Origin: Chitinolyticbacter albus
GTDB taxonomy: Bacteria > Pseudomonadota > Gammaproteobacteria > Burkholderiales > Chitinibacteraceae
Assembly: GCF_024437655.1 (NCBI RefSeq)
Contig: NZ_JANBVF010000005.1
Span: 29,446 to 93,445 of the forward strand
DNA: 64,000 nucleotides
Reading direction: 5' to 3'
The notes beneath the pieces are model-generated. The model had not been told where the DNA came from. It searched no databases and saw only the letters and a program-made list of their open reading frames with translations. This document shows, piece by piece, positions 1 to 10,271 of this stretch. Positions within the stretch are counted from its first letter, which is position 1. Each line of letters starts with the position of its first letter. Position numbers and translations under genes: made by a program.

Positions 1-6
1 GCGTTG

Positions 7-33
7 GCACTTAAAGTAGCACTTTAAGAGTGC
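7..33. repeat. Inverted repeat / hairpin at window edge
   Basis: An 8-bp perfect inverted repeat, CTTAAAGT-AGC-ACTTTAAG (10-28), is flanked by outer GCAC/GTGC arms that pair across a 2-nt bulge. A T-rich stretch follows (about 40-62). It could be a terminator of a gene left of the window or an operator. No gene is visible in 1-120 to decide between them. Confidence 0.35.
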
Positions 34-128
34 GTGCTTGTTGCTTCATTTTATTTTGTTTTGCGTATCAGGAATTTGCAATACAAGAAGTTCTCTAAGT
101 GATTGTATCAAAACAATTTTTCCAAACG

Positions 129-153
129 CGCCCCTTGTGAGGGCGTTTTTTTT
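129..153 (+). terminator. Rho-independent terminator upstream of the dcw cluster
   Basis: A stem CGCCC (129-133)/GGGCG (141-145) with a 7-nt loop is followed by eight T residues (146-153). It would end transcription entering from the left. The putative -35 box of the dcw promoter lies inside this hairpin. Confidence 0.6.
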
Positions 154-163
154 GCTCTATAGT
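135..163 (+). promoter_or_regulatory. Sigma-70-type promoter of the dcw cluster (Pmra)
   Basis: TTGTGA (135-140) and TATAGT (158-163) are separated by 17 bp, matching the sigma-70 consensus at 4/6 and 5/6 positions. The -10 box overlaps the first MraZ box, so MraZ binding would block this promoter directly. Transcription would start near 170, about 58 nt upstream of mraZ. The promoter is predicted from sequence only. Confidence 0.55.
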
Positions 164-195
164 GGGGCGTAGTGGGAAAAAGTGGGTGGAAGTGT
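162..195 (+). promoter_or_regulatory. MraZ-box array (autoregulatory operator)
   Basis: GTGGG occurs at 162-166, 172-176 and 182-186, with a degenerate fourth copy (GTGTA) at 192-196. The period is exactly 10 bp. MraZ of E. coli and other bacteria is known to bind TGGG-type repeats upstream of its own operon. The regular spacing puts every box on the same helical face, and the first box overlaps the -10 element. Autoregulation is inferred from known MraZ biology. Confidence 0.8.
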
Positions 196-227
196 AGAAA
201 ACAACCCAACCCAGGAAGACGGAGAAC

Positions 228-665
228 ATGTTCAGCGGTGTGGCGTCTCTCAACCTCGACAGCAAGGGGCGTTTGGCTATTCCGGCCAAGCATCGCGAAC
301 TGCTGTCCGTCCGCTGTGCTGGCCGCCTCGTCATCACCGTCGAGCCCTCCGGCTGCCTGTTGATCTATCCCGAACCCGACTGGTTGCCGGTGCGCGACCA
401 GCTCAACCAGCTCACCGGCGCGCAAATGCCCATCCGCCGCTTCATCGTCGGCCACGCCGAGGAGGTCGAGCTCGATTCCGCCGGCCGCGTGCTGATCTCG
501 CCGCGGCTGCGGCAGATCGCCGGGCTCGACAAGGAAATCGCCCTCGTCGGCATGGGCAGCAAGTTCGAGCTGTGGGATGAAGCGAAGTGGGCGGCGCAGA
601 ACGCGGCCGTGATGGCGATCGATCCGGCCGAGCTCGCCGGCCAGATGCAGGGCATTTCGCTGTGA
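228..665 (+). CDS. mraZ: MraZ, transcriptional regulator of the dcw cluster
   Basis: This 145-aa protein is a SpoVT/AbrB-fold DNA-binding regulator that forms ring oligomers and represses the division/cell-wall operon. Two family repeats are visible: [15 protein letters not shown] near residue 10 and [14 protein letters not shown] near residue 83. Length is typical. The start ATG follows GGAG (221-224). It is the first gene of the cluster, directly downstream of an MraZ-box array, which points to autoregulation. Its TGA overlaps the GTG start of rsmH. Confidence 0.97.
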   Translation: MFSGVASLNLDSKGRLAIPAKHRELLSVRCAGRLVITVEPSGCLLIYPEPDWLPVRDQLNQLTGAQMPIRRFIVGHAEEVELDSAGRVLISPRLRQIAGLDKEIALVGMGSKFELWDEAKWAAQNAAVMAIDPAELAGQMQGISL

Positions 666-1591
666 GCCTCGTCCACAAGACCGTGTTGCTCCACGAAGCG
701 GTCGACGCCCTGGCAATCCAACCCGAAGGCAGCTACGTCGATGGCACTTTTGGCCGCGGCGGGCATTCGCGCCTCATCCTGTCCAGGTTGGGCGAGCGCG
801 GCCGGCTGATTGCCTTCGACAAGGATCCGGCTGCTATTGCCGAAGCCGCCACCATTTCCGATCCGCGCTTCACCATCGTGCACGAAGGCTTTGCTGGCCT
901 GGGTGACGCGCTGGCGGAGCGCGGGGTCACCGCCATCAACGGCTTGCTGCTCGACCTGGGCGTCAGCTCGCCCCAGCTCGATGACGGTAGTCGTGGCTTC
1001 AGTTTCCGGTTCGATGCGCCGCTCGACATGCGCATGGATACTACCCGCGGCATCACCGCCGCCGAATGGCTCAATACGGCCGATCAACAAGACATTGCCG
1101 AGGTGATACGTGACTATGGCGAAGAGCGGTTTGCTAAACAGGTTGCAGCAGCGATTGCTGCGCGTCGGCTCGAACAGCCTATCGCAACGACGCGGGAACT
1201 TGCCACGCTCGTGGCAGGTGCTGTCCGCACCCGCGAGCCGGGTCAGGACCCGGCGACGCGTACCTTCCAAGCTCTACGGATTTTCGTCAATCGGGAGCTT
1301 GAGGAACTGTCGCTGATCCTGCCGCAGGCGCTCCGGCTGCTGGTGCCGGGTGGGCGATTGTCCGTCATCGCCTTCCACTCGCTCGAAGATCGCATCGTCA
1401 AGCGCTTCATGCAGGATGCGAGCAAGTCCGATCTGCCGGACCGGCTGCCGATACGGGCGGCCGAGCTGCCCCCGCCTCCGCTGCGTATCCTCGGCAAGCC
1501 CGTCAGGGCCAGTGCCGAGGAGGTCGGCGACAACCCGCGCGCGCGCAGCGCGATCCTGCGGGCGGCGGAAAAAACGGAGGCGGCGCGATGA
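662..1591 (+). CDS. rsmH: 16S rRNA (cytosine(1402)-N(4))-methyltransferase RsmH
   Basis: RsmH (MraW) uses SAM to methylate N4 of C1402 in 16S rRNA at the ribosomal P site. The 309-aa product starts [13 protein letters not shown] and carries the SAM loop [10 protein letters not shown] and the family segment [12 protein letters not shown]. The proper start is GTG 662, overlapping the mraZ stop as GTGA. A longer in-frame reading from 587 would run through mraZ and gives non-family sequence. It sits in the usual second position of the dcw operon. Confidence 0.97.
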   Translation: MSLVHKTVLLHEAVDALAIQPEGSYVDGTFGRGGHSRLILSRLGERGRLIAFDKDPAAIAEAATISDPRFTIVHEGFAGLGDALAERGVTAINGLLLDLGVSSPQLDDGSRGFSFRFDAPLDMRMDTTRGITAAEWLNTADQQDIAEVIRDYGEERFAKQVAAAIAARRLEQPIATTRELATLVAGAVRTREPGQDPATRTFQALRIFVNRELEELSLILPQALRLLVPGGRLSVIAFHSLEDRIVKRFMQDASKSDLPDRLPIRAAELPPPPLRILGKPVRASAEEVGDNPRARSAILRAAEKTEAAR

Positions 1592-1902
1592 TCCGCCTCA
1601 ATCTCTTTTTGCTGCTGCTGTTGCTGCTGAGCGCGATGTCGGTCGTCACCAGCCAGCACAAGTCGCGCAAGCTCTACGCCGAACTGCAGAACGAGGCGGC
1701 GCACACGCGCAAGCTCGATGTCGAATGGGGCCAGCTGCAGCTGGAACAGAGCACCTGGGCGATGCACTCGCGCATCGAGCAGGAAGCAACGCAGAAGCTG
1801 GGGATGCAGCTGCCGAGCAACAACCGCACGCAGGTGATCCTGCCGCGCGGTCAGGCGGTGGCCAAACCCAAGCTGTCTGACGACTCCGCGGCGGATCACT
1901 GA
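1588..1902 (+). CDS. ftsL: Cell division protein FtsL
   Basis: FtsL is a 104-aa bitopic inner-membrane protein that forms the FtsQLB divisome subcomplex. It has a short cytoplasmic start, one membrane span (about residues 4-20, Leu-rich), then a periplasmic coiled coil with charged heptads (about 25-70). Sequence is poorly conserved in this family, so size, topology and position between rsmH and ftsI carry the call. The start overlaps the rsmH stop (ATGA), and its TGA shares one base with the ftsI ATG. Confidence 0.92.
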   Translation: MIRLNLFLLLLLLLSAMSVVTSQHKSRKLYAELQNEAAHTRKLDVEWGQLQLEQSTWAMHSRIEQEATQKLGMQLPSNNRTQVILPRGQAVAKPKLSDDSAADH

Positions 1903-3749
1903 TGCACGCGCCGCCCAACACCCGTGCCCGCCAGCGCTATGCCCAGCAACTGAAGCTGGAGCGCTGGCGCGTCTGGTTCATCGTCGGTGGCCTGATGGCG
2001 TTGTTCGGCGCGCTGATCGCGCGCGGCTTCTACCTGCAGATCCTCAACGAAGGCTTCCTGCAGCAGCAGGGTGAAGCCCGTTATGCGCGCACGCTCAAGC
2101 TGGAAGCCAACCGCGGCATGATCACCGATCGCAACGGCGACCCGCTGGCGATTTCGACCCCGGTGCAATCGATCTGGGCCAGCCCGCGTTCGATCAAGCT
2201 GTTGCCGTCTGGGCAGCGGCGCCCGAACGGCTGGGAGCCCAAGGACGAGAAAGACCCGGTGCCGATGTCGGTCGACGAGGTTGCCAAGCTCGCCAAGCTA
2301 CTCGACATGCCAGCCAAGGCCGTCGCGGTGCGCCTGGGAGCCAGCCGCAAGGGCGCCGAGGGCAAGACGGCGCAGCCAGATTTCGTCTGGCTGCGCCGGC
2401 ATATGGCGCCGCAGGATGCCAAGAAGGTACTCGATCTCAACCTGCCCGGCATCTATGCGCAGACCGAGTTCCGCCGCTTCTACCCGGCGGGCGACGTCAC
2501 CGCCCACGTCATCGGCTTTACCAATATCGACGGTCGCGGCCAGGAAGGCTTCGAACTCACCCGCCAGGAGCAGCTCTCCGGCAAGCCTGGCAGCCGTACC
2601 GTGATCCGCGACCGGCGTGGCTTCATCGTCGAGGACATCTCGACGGTGATCCCGCCCAAGGACGGCGAAACGCTGACGCTATCGATCGATCGGCGCATCC
2701 AGTACCTCGCCTATCGCGAGCTCAAGCATGCGGTCGAAACCAATAACGCGCTGGGCGGCGGTATCGTCGTGCTCGATGCGCGCACCGGCGAGGTACTGGC
2801 ACTCGCCAATGTGCCGTCGTACAACCCCAACAGCCGCGCCCGCATCGATCCGGCGCGCCGGCGTAACCGGGCAGTGACCGACCTGTACGAGCCGGGCTCG
2901 ACGATGAAGCCCATCACCATCGCCACCGCGCTGGAGTCCGGCAAGTTCAAGCCCTCGACGGTGATCGATACCGGCGCCGGCGCCATGGGCATGGCCGGTT
3001 TCGTGATCAAGGACACCCACGGCTACGGCCCGCTGTCGGTCGAGGGCGTGTTGGTGAAGTCGTCCAATGTCGGCACCGCGCGCATCGGGCTGCAGCTCGA
3101 TCGCGAATACCTGTGGACCTACTATAACGCCATCGGTTTCGGCCAGCCGCCGCGTACCGGCTTTCCGGGCGAGGCCTCGGGTCGGCTGCGGGCTTGGAAG
3201 ACCTGGCGCCCGGTCGAGCAGGCGACAATGTCGTATGGCTATGGCCTGTCGGTCAGCCTGATGCAGATGGCGCGGGCCTACCAGGTGTTCGCCACCGATG
3301 GCGAAATCCGCCCGATCACCTTTACCAAACTGGTCGCGCCGCCGCCGGGCAAGCGCGTGTTCGATCCGGCGATCGCGCGCGAAGTGCGGTTGATGATGGA
3401 AAAGGCCACCCAGCCGGGCGGCACCGGCACCCGCGCCCAGGTGGTCGGTTACCGCGTCGCCGGCAAGACCGGCACAGCCAAGAAGCTGTCCGCGGCGGGC
3501 GATTACACCGAGAAGCGCTACGTCGGCTCCTTTGTCGGCTTTGCGCCGGTGTCCGACCCGCGCCTGATCGTTGCCGTGATGATCGATGAGCCACGTGGTG
3601 AATCCTATTACGGCGGCACCGTGGCCAGCCCGGCGTTCTCCGCCGTGGTGGCAGGCAGCCTGCGCATGCTGGGTGTGCCGCCCGATGCCCCTACCGACAA
3701 TATCCTGCTGCCTGGCCCGGACGAGCCGGAAGTGAGGGAAGAGACATGA
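1902..3749 (+). CDS. ftsI: Peptidoglycan D,D-transpeptidase FtsI (PBP3)
   Basis: FtsI is the septal class B penicillin-binding protein, which cross-links peptidoglycan with FtsW. The 615-aa product has one N-terminal membrane anchor (about residues 27-48), a PBP dimerisation domain and a transpeptidase domain. The three penicillin-binding motifs are visible: STMK (nucleophile Ser333), SSN (387-389) and KTGT (522-525). Length is normal. It shares one base with ftsL and overlaps murE by 4 bp, implying translational coupling. Confidence 0.97.
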   Translation: MHAPPNTRARQRYAQQLKLERWRVWFIVGGLMALFGALIARGFYLQILNEGFLQQQGEARYARTLKLEANRGMITDRNGDPLAISTPVQSIWASPRSIKLLPSGQRRPNGWEPKDEKDPVPMSVDEVAKLAKLLDMPAKAVAVRLGASRKGAEGKTAQPDFVWLRRHMAPQDAKKVLDLNLPGIYAQTEFRRFYPAGDVTAHVIGFTNIDGRGQEGFELTRQEQLSGKPGSRTVIRDRRGFIVEDISTVIPPKDGETLTLSIDRRIQYLAYRELKHAVETNNALGGGIVVLDARTGEVLALANVPSYNPNSRARIDPARRRNRAVTDLYEPGSTMKPITIATALESGKFKPSTVIDTGAGAMGMAGFVIKDTHGYGPLSVEGVLVKSSNVGTARIGLQLDREYLWTYYNAIGFGQPPRTGFPGEASGRLRAWKTWRPVEQATMSYGYGLSVSLMQMARAYQVFATDGEIRPITFTKLVAPPPGKRVFDPAIAREVRLMMEKATQPGGTGTRAQVVGYRVAGKTGTAKKLSAAGDYTEKRYVGSFVGFAPVSDPRLIVAVMIDEPRGESYYGGTVASPAFSAVVAGSLRMLGVPPDAPTDNILLPGPDEPEVREET

Positions 3750-5227
3750 AGCCGCGTTCTTGGGCCTTGCCCGCGCTCGACTTTGCCACCATCGATGCGA
3801 TCGGTGCGGGCCGCCATCTGGCGGTCGACAGCCGTCGCGTGAAGCCAGGCGACCTGTTCCTCGCCTTTCCCGGCGAGTATGCCGACGGTCGTGCCTATAT
3901 CGCGGCCGCCATCGCCAACGGTGCCGGCGCCGTGCTGTGGGAGGCCGAAGGCTACGCCTGGGACCCGGCCTGGACCGTGCCCAATCTGGAGATTTCGCAA
4001 CTGCGTGCCCAGGCCGGCATCGTCGCGGCCCATCTGCTGGGCAATCCGTCGCGCGCGCTGACGGTGTTCGGCGTGACGGGCACCAATGGCAAGACCTCGA
4101 TCGCCAACTGGCTGGCCCAGTGCTACACGGCGCTGCACCGCAAGGTCGGCGTGCTTGGCACGCTGGGCAACGGCATCTACCCCTCGCTGGTGCCCTCGAC
4201 GCATACCACGCTCGATCCGGTGGCGCTGCAAGGCTGGCTGGCCGGCTTCGTCGACATCGACGTGCAGGTGGTGGCGATGGAAGTGAGCTCGCACGGCCTT
4301 GCACAGGCGCGGGCGCACGGCGTGGCGATCGATGTGGCCATCTTCACCAACCTGACGCGCGATCACCTCGACTACCACGGCACGATGGAAGCCTACGGCG
4401 CCGAGAAGGCCAAGCTGTTCGAATGGGAAGGGCTCAAGGCGGCAGTGATCAATGCCGACGATCCCTTTGGCGCCGAGCTGCTCGGCCGCGTGCAGTTGCC
4501 CAAGGTGCTCGGCTACGGCATCGAGCGCGGCGATGTACGCGCCACGCGCATCGAGAGCTCGCTCGCTGGGCTGACGCTGGATGTGGCAACGCCGTACGGC
4601 GCCGCCACGCTGGTGTCGCCGCTGATTGGCCGCTTCAACGCCTACAACCTGCTCGCCTGCCTTGCCGCGCTGCTGGCGGCCGATGTGCCGCTCGATGCCG
4701 CGGTGCGCGTGCTGGCAGGTGTCGAATCGGCACCGGGGCGCATGCAGCGGCTGGGTGGCGGCGAGCAACCGCTGGTGGTGGTCGACTACGCCCACACGCC
4801 CGATGCGCTGGAAAAGGCGCTTACCACCCTGCGCGACGCCATGGGCAGCCAGGGTCGGCTCTATTGCATATTCGGCTGCGGCGGCGATCGTGATCGCGGC
4901 AAGCGCCCGTTGATGGGCCACATCGCCTGCGAGCTCGCCAACACCGTGGTCATCACCAGCGACAACCCGCGCGGCGAGAGCCCGCAGCGGATCATCGACG
5001 ATATCGTCGCTGGCGTGGCCGGTGCCACCGGGTCCGGCTTGGCCGATTACTCGGTCGAATCGGACCGCCGCGAGGCGATCGCCCACACCATCGAGTTGGC
5101 GCAACCCGGCGACGTGGTGCTGATCGCCGGCAAGGGACACGAGAACTATCAGGAAATTGCCGGCGTACGCCATCACTTCGACGATGTCGAAGAGGCGCGC
5201 GCCGTGCTGGAAAGGAAGAAGCCATGA
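3746..5227 (+). CDS. murE: UDP-MurNAc-L-Ala-D-Glu:meso-diaminopimelate ligase MurE
   Basis: MurE adds the third residue of the peptidoglycan stem peptide in the cytoplasm, using ATP. The 493-aa protein has the Mur P-loop GVTGTNGKTS near residue 110, the DYAHTPDALE motif, and DNPR beginning at Asp406. DNPR is the signature of meso-diaminopimelate-specific enzymes as opposed to lysine-adding ones. ATGA overlaps occur on both sides (ftsI and murF). Confidence 0.97.
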   Translation: MKPRSWALPALDFATIDAIGAGRHLAVDSRRVKPGDLFLAFPGEYADGRAYIAAAIANGAGAVLWEAEGYAWDPAWTVPNLEISQLRAQAGIVAAHLLGNPSRALTVFGVTGTNGKTSIANWLAQCYTALHRKVGVLGTLGNGIYPSLVPSTHTTLDPVALQGWLAGFVDIDVQVVAMEVSSHGLAQARAHGVAIDVAIFTNLTRDHLDYHGTMEAYGAEKAKLFEWEGLKAAVINADDPFGAELLGRVQLPKVLGYGIERGDVRATRIESSLAGLTLDVATPYGAATLVSPLIGRFNAYNLLACLAALLAADVPLDAAVRVLAGVESAPGRMQRLGGGEQPLVVVDYAHTPDALEKALTTLRDAMGSQGRLYCIFGCGGDRDRGKRPLMGHIACELANTVVITSDNPRGESPQRIIDDIVAGVAGATGSGLADYSVESDRREAIAHTIELAQPGDVVLIAGKGHENYQEIAGVRHHFDDVEEARAVLERKKP

Positions 5228-6585
5228 TGTTGACGCTACGCGAAACCGCGCTGGCGCTGGAAGCAAACCTGGCCGGCAATGCCGACCTGGTGTTCGACCG
5301 GGTCACCACCGACAGCCGCGACGTGCGGCCGGGGGATTTGTTCGTCGCCCTCAAGGGCGATCGGTTCGACGGCCACGACTATGTGGCCGGCGCGCTGGCG
5401 GCCGGTGCCGCCGCCGCCGTGGTCGATCATGCCACCGGCGCAGCCAGTGAGCTCGTCGTCCCCGATACGCTGGCCGCACTGGGCCGGCTGGCCGCCTACT
5501 GGCGCCACAGGCTCGATCCCGTCGTGATCGCCATCACCGGCAGCAACGGCAAGACCACGGTCAAGGAAATGACCGCCACCGTGCTGCGCGAACTGGCGGG
5601 CAGCGACGCCGTGCTGGCTACGCAGGGCAACCTGAACAATCACATCGGCGTGCCGCTGACGCTGCTGTCGCTGCGCGCACCGCACCGCTATGCCGTGGTC
5701 GAGATGGGCATGAACCACGTGGGCGAGATCGATTACCTGACCCGCCTGGCGGCCCCCGACGTGGCGCTGATCAACAACGCCGCCAGCGCGCATCTGGAAG
5801 CGCTGGGTTCGGTCGAGGGTGTGGCGCGTGCCAAGGGCGAGATCTTCGGCGGGCTGGGTGATGGTGGCATCGCCATCATCAACGCCGACGACGAATACGC
5901 CGCGCTATGGAGCCAGCTTGCTGCCGGCCGCAAGCAGATCACTTTCGGCGTGAATGCCGCCGAAGTGGGCGCGCGCGAAATCGTGCTCGGCATGGAAGCC
6001 AGCGAGTTCATTCTCGATCTGCCGCTCGATGACGCGCCGGCCAGCCTGCCGGTACCGGGCCTGCACAACGTGCGCAATGCGCTCGCCGCCGCCGCCGTTG
6101 CCTATGCCTTGGGCTATCCGGTGCCAGCCATTGCCGCTGCGCTGGGTCAATACCAGGGCGTGAAGGGCCGGCTGCAGATGAAGCGTGCCGCCAACGGCGC
6201 GCGCTTGATCGACGACAGCTACAACGCCAACCCCGATTCGATGAAGGCGGCGATCGACGTGCTGGTCGCCAGCGGCGGCGACACCGTGCTGGTGCTGGGC
6301 GATATCGGCGAGGTTGGCGAGAACGTCGCCGCGCTGCACGCCGAAGTGGGCGCCTACGCCCGCAAGCGTGGCGTCGGCAAGCTCTTTACCGTCGGCGAGC
6401 AAATGCGCCATGCCGCGAAGGCCTATGGCGAAGGCGCCATCCATTACTCGGACGTGCCGGACAACTTGCTTGCATTGCTCACCGCGTTGCGTGCCGCGAT
6501 CACGCCGCAGAGCACCGTGCTGGTGAAAGGGTCGCGCTTCATGAAGATGGAACGCGTGGTCGACGCGCTGGTGGAGGGCAACTGA
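5224..6585 (+). CDS. murF: UDP-MurNAc-tripeptide--D-Ala-D-Ala ligase MurF
   Basis: MurF attaches D-Ala-D-Ala to UDP-MurNAc-tripeptide, completing the soluble precursor. The 453-aa product has the ATP-binding loop ITGSNGKTT near residue 105, the Mur-ligase motif [11 protein letters not shown] and a C-terminal Rossmann-like domain. The ATG overlaps the murE stop by 4 bp; a second Met follows directly, so the start could be one codon later. The stop is 1 nt before mraY. Confidence 0.97.
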   Translation: MMLTLRETALALEANLAGNADLVFDRVTTDSRDVRPGDLFVALKGDRFDGHDYVAGALAAGAAAAVVDHATGAASELVVPDTLAALGRLAAYWRHRLDPVVIAITGSNGKTTVKEMTATVLRELAGSDAVLATQGNLNNHIGVPLTLLSLRAPHRYAVVEMGMNHVGEIDYLTRLAAPDVALINNAASAHLEALGSVEGVARAKGEIFGGLGDGGIAIINADDEYAALWSQLAAGRKQITFGVNAAEVGAREIVLGMEASEFILDLPLDDAPASLPVPGLHNVRNALAAAAVAYALGYPVPAIAAALGQYQGVKGRLQMKRAANGARLIDDSYNANPDSMKAAIDVLVASGGDTVLVLGDIGEVGENVAALHAEVGAYARKRGVGKLFTVGEQMRHAAKAYGEGAIHYSDVPDNLLALLTALRAAITPQSTVLVKGSRFMKMERVVDALVEGN

Positions 6586-6586
6586 G

Positions 6587-7672
6587 ATGCTGCTGTGGCT
6601 ATTCGACTGGCTCGGTGAATCGGTCCGCGCCTTCAATGTATTCAGCTACCTCACGCTGCGCGCAGTGCTGTCGGTGATGACGGCGCTGGCCATTTCCTGG
6701 CTGCTCGGCCCTTGGGTGATCCAGAAGCTGACCGAGCTCAAGGTGGGTCAGGCCGTGCGCAACGACGGCCCGCAAACGCATCTGGTCAAGGCCGGCACCC
6801 CCACCATGGGTGGCACGCTGATCCTACTCGCCATCGGCCTGACCACGCTGCTGTGGGGCGATCTAACCAACAAATATGTATGGCTCACGCTGGCGGTGAC
6901 GCTGGCGACCGGCGTGATCGGCTTCATCGATGACTACAAGAAGGTCGCGCTGAAGAACCCCAAGGGGCTTTCTGCCCGCGCCAAGATGTTCTGGCAGTCG
7001 CTGATCGCCATCGGCGCCGGGCTGTTCCTCACTTGGTTCGCCAAGGATCCGGCACAGACCGGTTTCGTGGTGCCGTTCTTCAAGGAAATCCTCTATCCCT
7101 TCGGCGCGATCGGCTTCTGTGTGCTGACCTATTTCGTCATCGTCGGCACCAGCAACGCGGTCAACCTCACCGATGGCCTCGACGGCCTCGCAATCATGCC
7201 GACGGTGCTGGTGTCGGGCGCCTTCTGCATTTTCGCCTACGTGGCCGGCAACGCCGTGTTCTCCAAGTACCTGGGCGTGCCGCACGTGCCGGGCGCGGGC
7301 GAACTCATGATCTTCTGTGCGGCCATGGGCGGCGCGGGCCTGGGCTTTCTGTGGTTCAACGCCTATCCGGCCGAAGTGTTCATGGGCGACGTCGGCGCGT
7401 TGGCGCTGGGCGCAGGCCTCGGTACCGTGGCGGTGATCGTGCGCCAGGAAATCGTGCTCCTGATCATGGGCGGCGTGTTCGTGGTTGAGGCGCTGTCGGT
7501 GATGATCCAGGTGGCCAGCTTCAAGATGACGGGCAAGCGGGTGTTTCGCATGGCGCCGCTGCACCACCACTACGAACTCAAGGGCTGGAAGGAAACGCAG
7601 GTGGTGGTGCGCTTCTGGATCATCACCATGCTGCTGGTGATGGCCGGGCTCGCCACCCTGAAGCTGCGTTGA
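6587..7672 (+). CDS. mraY: Phospho-MurNAc-pentapeptide transferase MraY
   Basis: MraY transfers phospho-MurNAc-pentapeptide to undecaprenyl phosphate to make lipid I at the inner membrane. The 361-aa protein is very hydrophobic, with about ten spans. It carries family motifs: GTPTMGG near residue 70, FIDDYKK near 115, [10 protein letters not shown] near 190 and the HHHYE segment near 325. All Asp and His residues expected in the active site appear present. It starts 1 nt after the murF stop. Confidence 0.97.
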   Translation: MLLWLFDWLGESVRAFNVFSYLTLRAVLSVMTALAISWLLGPWVIQKLTELKVGQAVRNDGPQTHLVKAGTPTMGGTLILLAIGLTTLLWGDLTNKYVWLTLAVTLATGVIGFIDDYKKVALKNPKGLSARAKMFWQSLIAIGAGLFLTWFAKDPAQTGFVVPFFKEILYPFGAIGFCVLTYFVIVGTSNAVNLTDGLDGLAIMPTVLVSGAFCIFAYVAGNAVFSKYLGVPHVPGAGELMIFCAAMGGAGLGFLWFNAYPAEVFMGDVGALALGAGLGTVAVIVRQEIVLLIMGGVFVVEALSVMIQVASFKMTGKRVFRMAPLHHHYELKGWKETQVVVRFWIITMLLVMAGLATLKLR

Positions 7673-7686
7673 GCATGGGTAGAAAC

Positions 7687-9093
7687 ATGAAACTGGCAGG
7701 ATTACACACCATCGTTGTTGGCCTCGGGGATACCGGTCTTTCCGCCGCCCGCTGGCTGGCCGCGCGCGGTGCGCGCGTGACGGTGGCCGACAGCCGCGAC
7801 GCCCCCCCCAATGTCGAGGAGCTCAAGGCCGCCGCGCCGCAGGCCGAGCTGCGCGTGGGCGCCTTTTCGGCGCAGACCTTCATGGACGCCGACGTCCTGG
7901 TGGTCAGCCCCGGCGTGGCGCTGGCCACGCCGGCGATCGCCGCCACCGTGCTGCGCGGCGTGCCCGCCGTGGGCGACGTCGAATTGTTCGCGCGCGAGAT
8001 CGCCGTCAAGCGCGCGGCAGGCAAGCAGCCGCGTGTGATCGCGATCACCGGTTCGAACGGCAAGTCGACGGTGACCAGCATGGTCGGCCAGATGTGCGTC
8101 ACCGCGGGCCTGAAGACTGTGGTCGCCGGCAATATCGGCTTGCCGGTGCTCGACGCGTTGACCGAATCGCCCGACGCCGACGTCTACGTGCTCGAACTCT
8201 CCAGCTTCCAGCTGGAAACGACGAATTCGCTCGCCGCCGATGCGGCCACCGTGCTGAACGTTTCCGAGGATCACCTCGACCGCTACGCCGGGATGAAGGA
8301 GTACGCCGCCGCCAAGGCGCGCATCTTCAGCGGCAATGGCGCACAGGTGCTGAACCGCGAGGACGAATACAGTCGCGAAATGGGTTTGCCCGGCCGCCAC
8401 GTGATCCGTTTCGGCCAGGACGCGCCGCGTCGCGCCGATGAATACGGCCTTGTCGCCGTCGGGCGCGATTACGCGCTGCGCCTGGGCGACGCCACGCTGA
8501 TGCTGGCAAGCGAGCTGCCCATCGCCGGTCTGCACAATGCGGCGAACGCACTGTCCGCGATCGCGCTGTGCCGCGCCGTCGGCCTGCCGCTGCCGCCGCT
8601 GGTGGCCGCGCTCAAGGCATTCAAGGGCCTGCCGCACCGGGTCGAATTCGTCGCCAGCCGCCATGGCGTCGATTACTACGATGATTCCAAGGGCACCAAT
8701 GTCGGCGCGACCGAAGCCGCGCTGCGCGGCATGACCCGGCCGGTGGTGCTGATCGCCGGTGGCGACGGCAAGGGCCAGGATTTCTCGCCGCTGCTGCCCG
8801 CGTGCGAGCGCATTTGCCGCGCCGTGCTCTTGATCGGCCGCGACGGCCCGCAGATCGCCGAGGTACTGGCGGAGGCCACGTCGACCTATATCGCTGACGA
8901 TGGCGACGGCGAGAACTTTCTGCCGGCGCTGGAACTACCGACGCTGGAAATGGCGGTGCAGATGGCGGCCAACCTAGCCGAGGCCGGCGACGTGGTGCTG
9001 CTCTCGCCGGCCTGTGCCAGCCTCGACATGTTCCGTAACTACCATCACCGCGCCGAAGTGTTCATCGCCGCGGTGAAGGCGCTGCCAGCATGA
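7687..9093 (+). CDS. murD: UDP-MurNAc-L-alanine--D-glutamate ligase MurD
   Basis: MurD adds D-Glu to UDP-MurNAc-L-Ala. The N-terminal nucleotide-binding loop [12 protein letters not shown], the P-loop [12 protein letters not shown] and the motif [11 protein letters not shown] are visible, giving 468 aa. I chose ATG 7687 because its distance to the glycine-rich loop matches E. coli MurD. ATG 7675 and TTG 7669 (which would overlap the mraY stop) are in-frame alternatives. The stop overlaps the ftsW start as ATGA. Confidence 0.95.
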   Translation: MKLAGLHTIVVGLGDTGLSAARWLAARGARVTVADSRDAPPNVEELKAAAPQAELRVGAFSAQTFMDADVLVVSPGVALATPAIAATVLRGVPAVGDVELFAREIAVKRAAGKQPRVIAITGSNGKSTVTSMVGQMCVTAGLKTVVAGNIGLPVLDALTESPDADVYVLELSSFQLETTNSLAADAATVLNVSEDHLDRYAGMKEYAAAKARIFSGNGAQVLNREDEYSREMGLPGRHVIRFGQDAPRRADEYGLVAVGRDYALRLGDATLMLASELPIAGLHNAANALSAIALCRAVGLPLPPLVAALKAFKGLPHRVEFVASRHGVDYYDDSKGTNVGATEAALRGMTRPVVLIAGGDGKGQDFSPLLPACERICRAVLLIGRDGPQIAEVLAEATSTYIADDGDGENFLPALELPTLEMAVQMAANLAEAGDVVLLSPACASLDMFRNYHHRAEVFIAAVKALPA

Positions 9094-10271
9094 AGCAGCT
9101 CTTCTACCAGGCCCTGAGCCGCGTCCGCCCCAGCATGAGCGCCTACGATGTCGCGCTCACCTGGGCGGTGCTGCTGCTCGTCTGTTTCGGCCTGGTGATG
9201 GTCTACTCGGCGTCGATCGCCATGGCCGAGGTCGACAAGGACACGGGCTTTCGCTCGACCTACTTCCTGATCCGTCACGGCATCTTCCTGGTGATCGGCC
9301 TGACCGCCGGATTTGTCGCGTTCAATATCCCGACCAAGACCTGGCAGCAATATGCGCCGCTGCTGTTCATCATCGGCGTGGCGCTGCTGGTGTTGGTGCT
9401 GATACACGGCCGCGAGGTGAATGGCAGCCGCCGCTGGCTATCGCTGTACGTGATCAATCTGCAGCCGTCGGAACTGATGAAGTTCATCGTCGTGCTGTAC
9501 GCCGCCGACTACACGGTGCGCAAGGCGGCATTCATGGGCGGCGATTTCGTCTCCAGCATCACCAAGGGCCTGTTGCCCATGCTGGTGGTGATGCTGGTCG
9601 TCGGCGGCCTCTTGCTGCTGGAGCCCGATTTCGGCGCCTTCGCTGTGATCACCGCCATCGCCGTTGGCCTGCTATTCCTCGGCGGATTCGACTGGCGGTT
9701 GTTCGCGGGCCTGATCGGCTTGCTTGCGCTTGGCTTTGTCGGACTCGTCGTCAGCTCGCCCTACCGCATGCAGCGGGTGCTGGGTTTCCTCGATCCGTGG
9801 CAGGATCCGTACGGCAAGGGCTACCAGTTGAGCCACTCGCTGATCGCCTTCGGTCGCGGCGAATGGACCGGCGTGGGGTTGGGCGCCAGCGTCGAGAAGC
9901 TGTCCTACCTGCCCGAGGCGCATACCGATTTCCTGATGGCCATCATCGCCGAGGAACTGGGCTTCGTCGGCGTGGCGCTGGTGGTCTGCCTGTTCGCCTT
10001 CATCGTGTTCCGGGCTTTCATGATCGGCGTGCAGGCCGCCAAGCTCGATCGCACCTACCAGGCGCTGGTGGCGCAGGGCATCGGCATCTGGTTCGGCGTG
10101 CAGTCGGTGATCAATATCGGCGTGAACATGGGCCTGTTGCCGACCAAGGGGCTGACGCTGCCGCTGCTGTCGTTCGGCGGCTCGGGCATCCTCGCCAACC
10201 TCATCACCATTGGTGTGCTGCTGCGCGTCGACTACGAGAACCGGCAAGCACTGCGGGGGTTCACGACATGA
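9090..10271 (+). CDS. ftsW: Septal peptidoglycan polymerase FtsW (SEDS family)
   Basis: FtsW is the lipid II glycan-strand polymerase of the divisome and works with FtsI. The 393-aa polytopic protein shows SEDS features: VMVYSAS in the first span, [10 protein letters not shown] and LQPSELMK near residues 110-130, and the C-terminal signature [19 protein letters not shown]. The product is about ten membrane spans, of normal length. It overlaps murD and murG by 4 bp each. Confidence 0.97.
   Translation: MKQLFYQALSRVRPSMSAYDVALTWAVLLLVCFGLVMVYSASIAMAEVDKDTGFRSTYFLIRHGIFLVIGLTAGFVAFNIPTKTWQQYAPLLFIIGVALLVLVLIHGREVNGSRRWLSLYVINLQPSELMKFIVVLYAADYTVRKAAFMGGDFVSSITKGLLPMLVVMLVVGGLLLLEPDFGAFAVITAIAVGLLFLGGFDWRLFAGLIGLLALGFVGLVVSSPYRMQRVLGFLDPWQDPYGKGYQLSHSLIAFGRGEWTGVGLGASVEKLSYLPEAHTDFLMAIIAEELGFVGVALVVCLFAFIVFRAFMIGVQAAKLDRTYQALVAQGIGIWFGVQSVINIGVNMGLLPTKGLTLPLLSFGGSGILANLITIGVLLRVDYENRQALRGFTT

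Noticed and set aside
587..661. Upstream extension of rsmH inside mraZ
   Set aside because: The extra residues are Arg/Gly-rich and not family-like. GTG 662 gives the standard N-terminus and a GTGA overlap.
3608..5266. 552-aa minus-strand frame opposite murE
   Set aside because: Covers murE and parts of its neighbours on the wrong strand. Low-complexity shadow translation.
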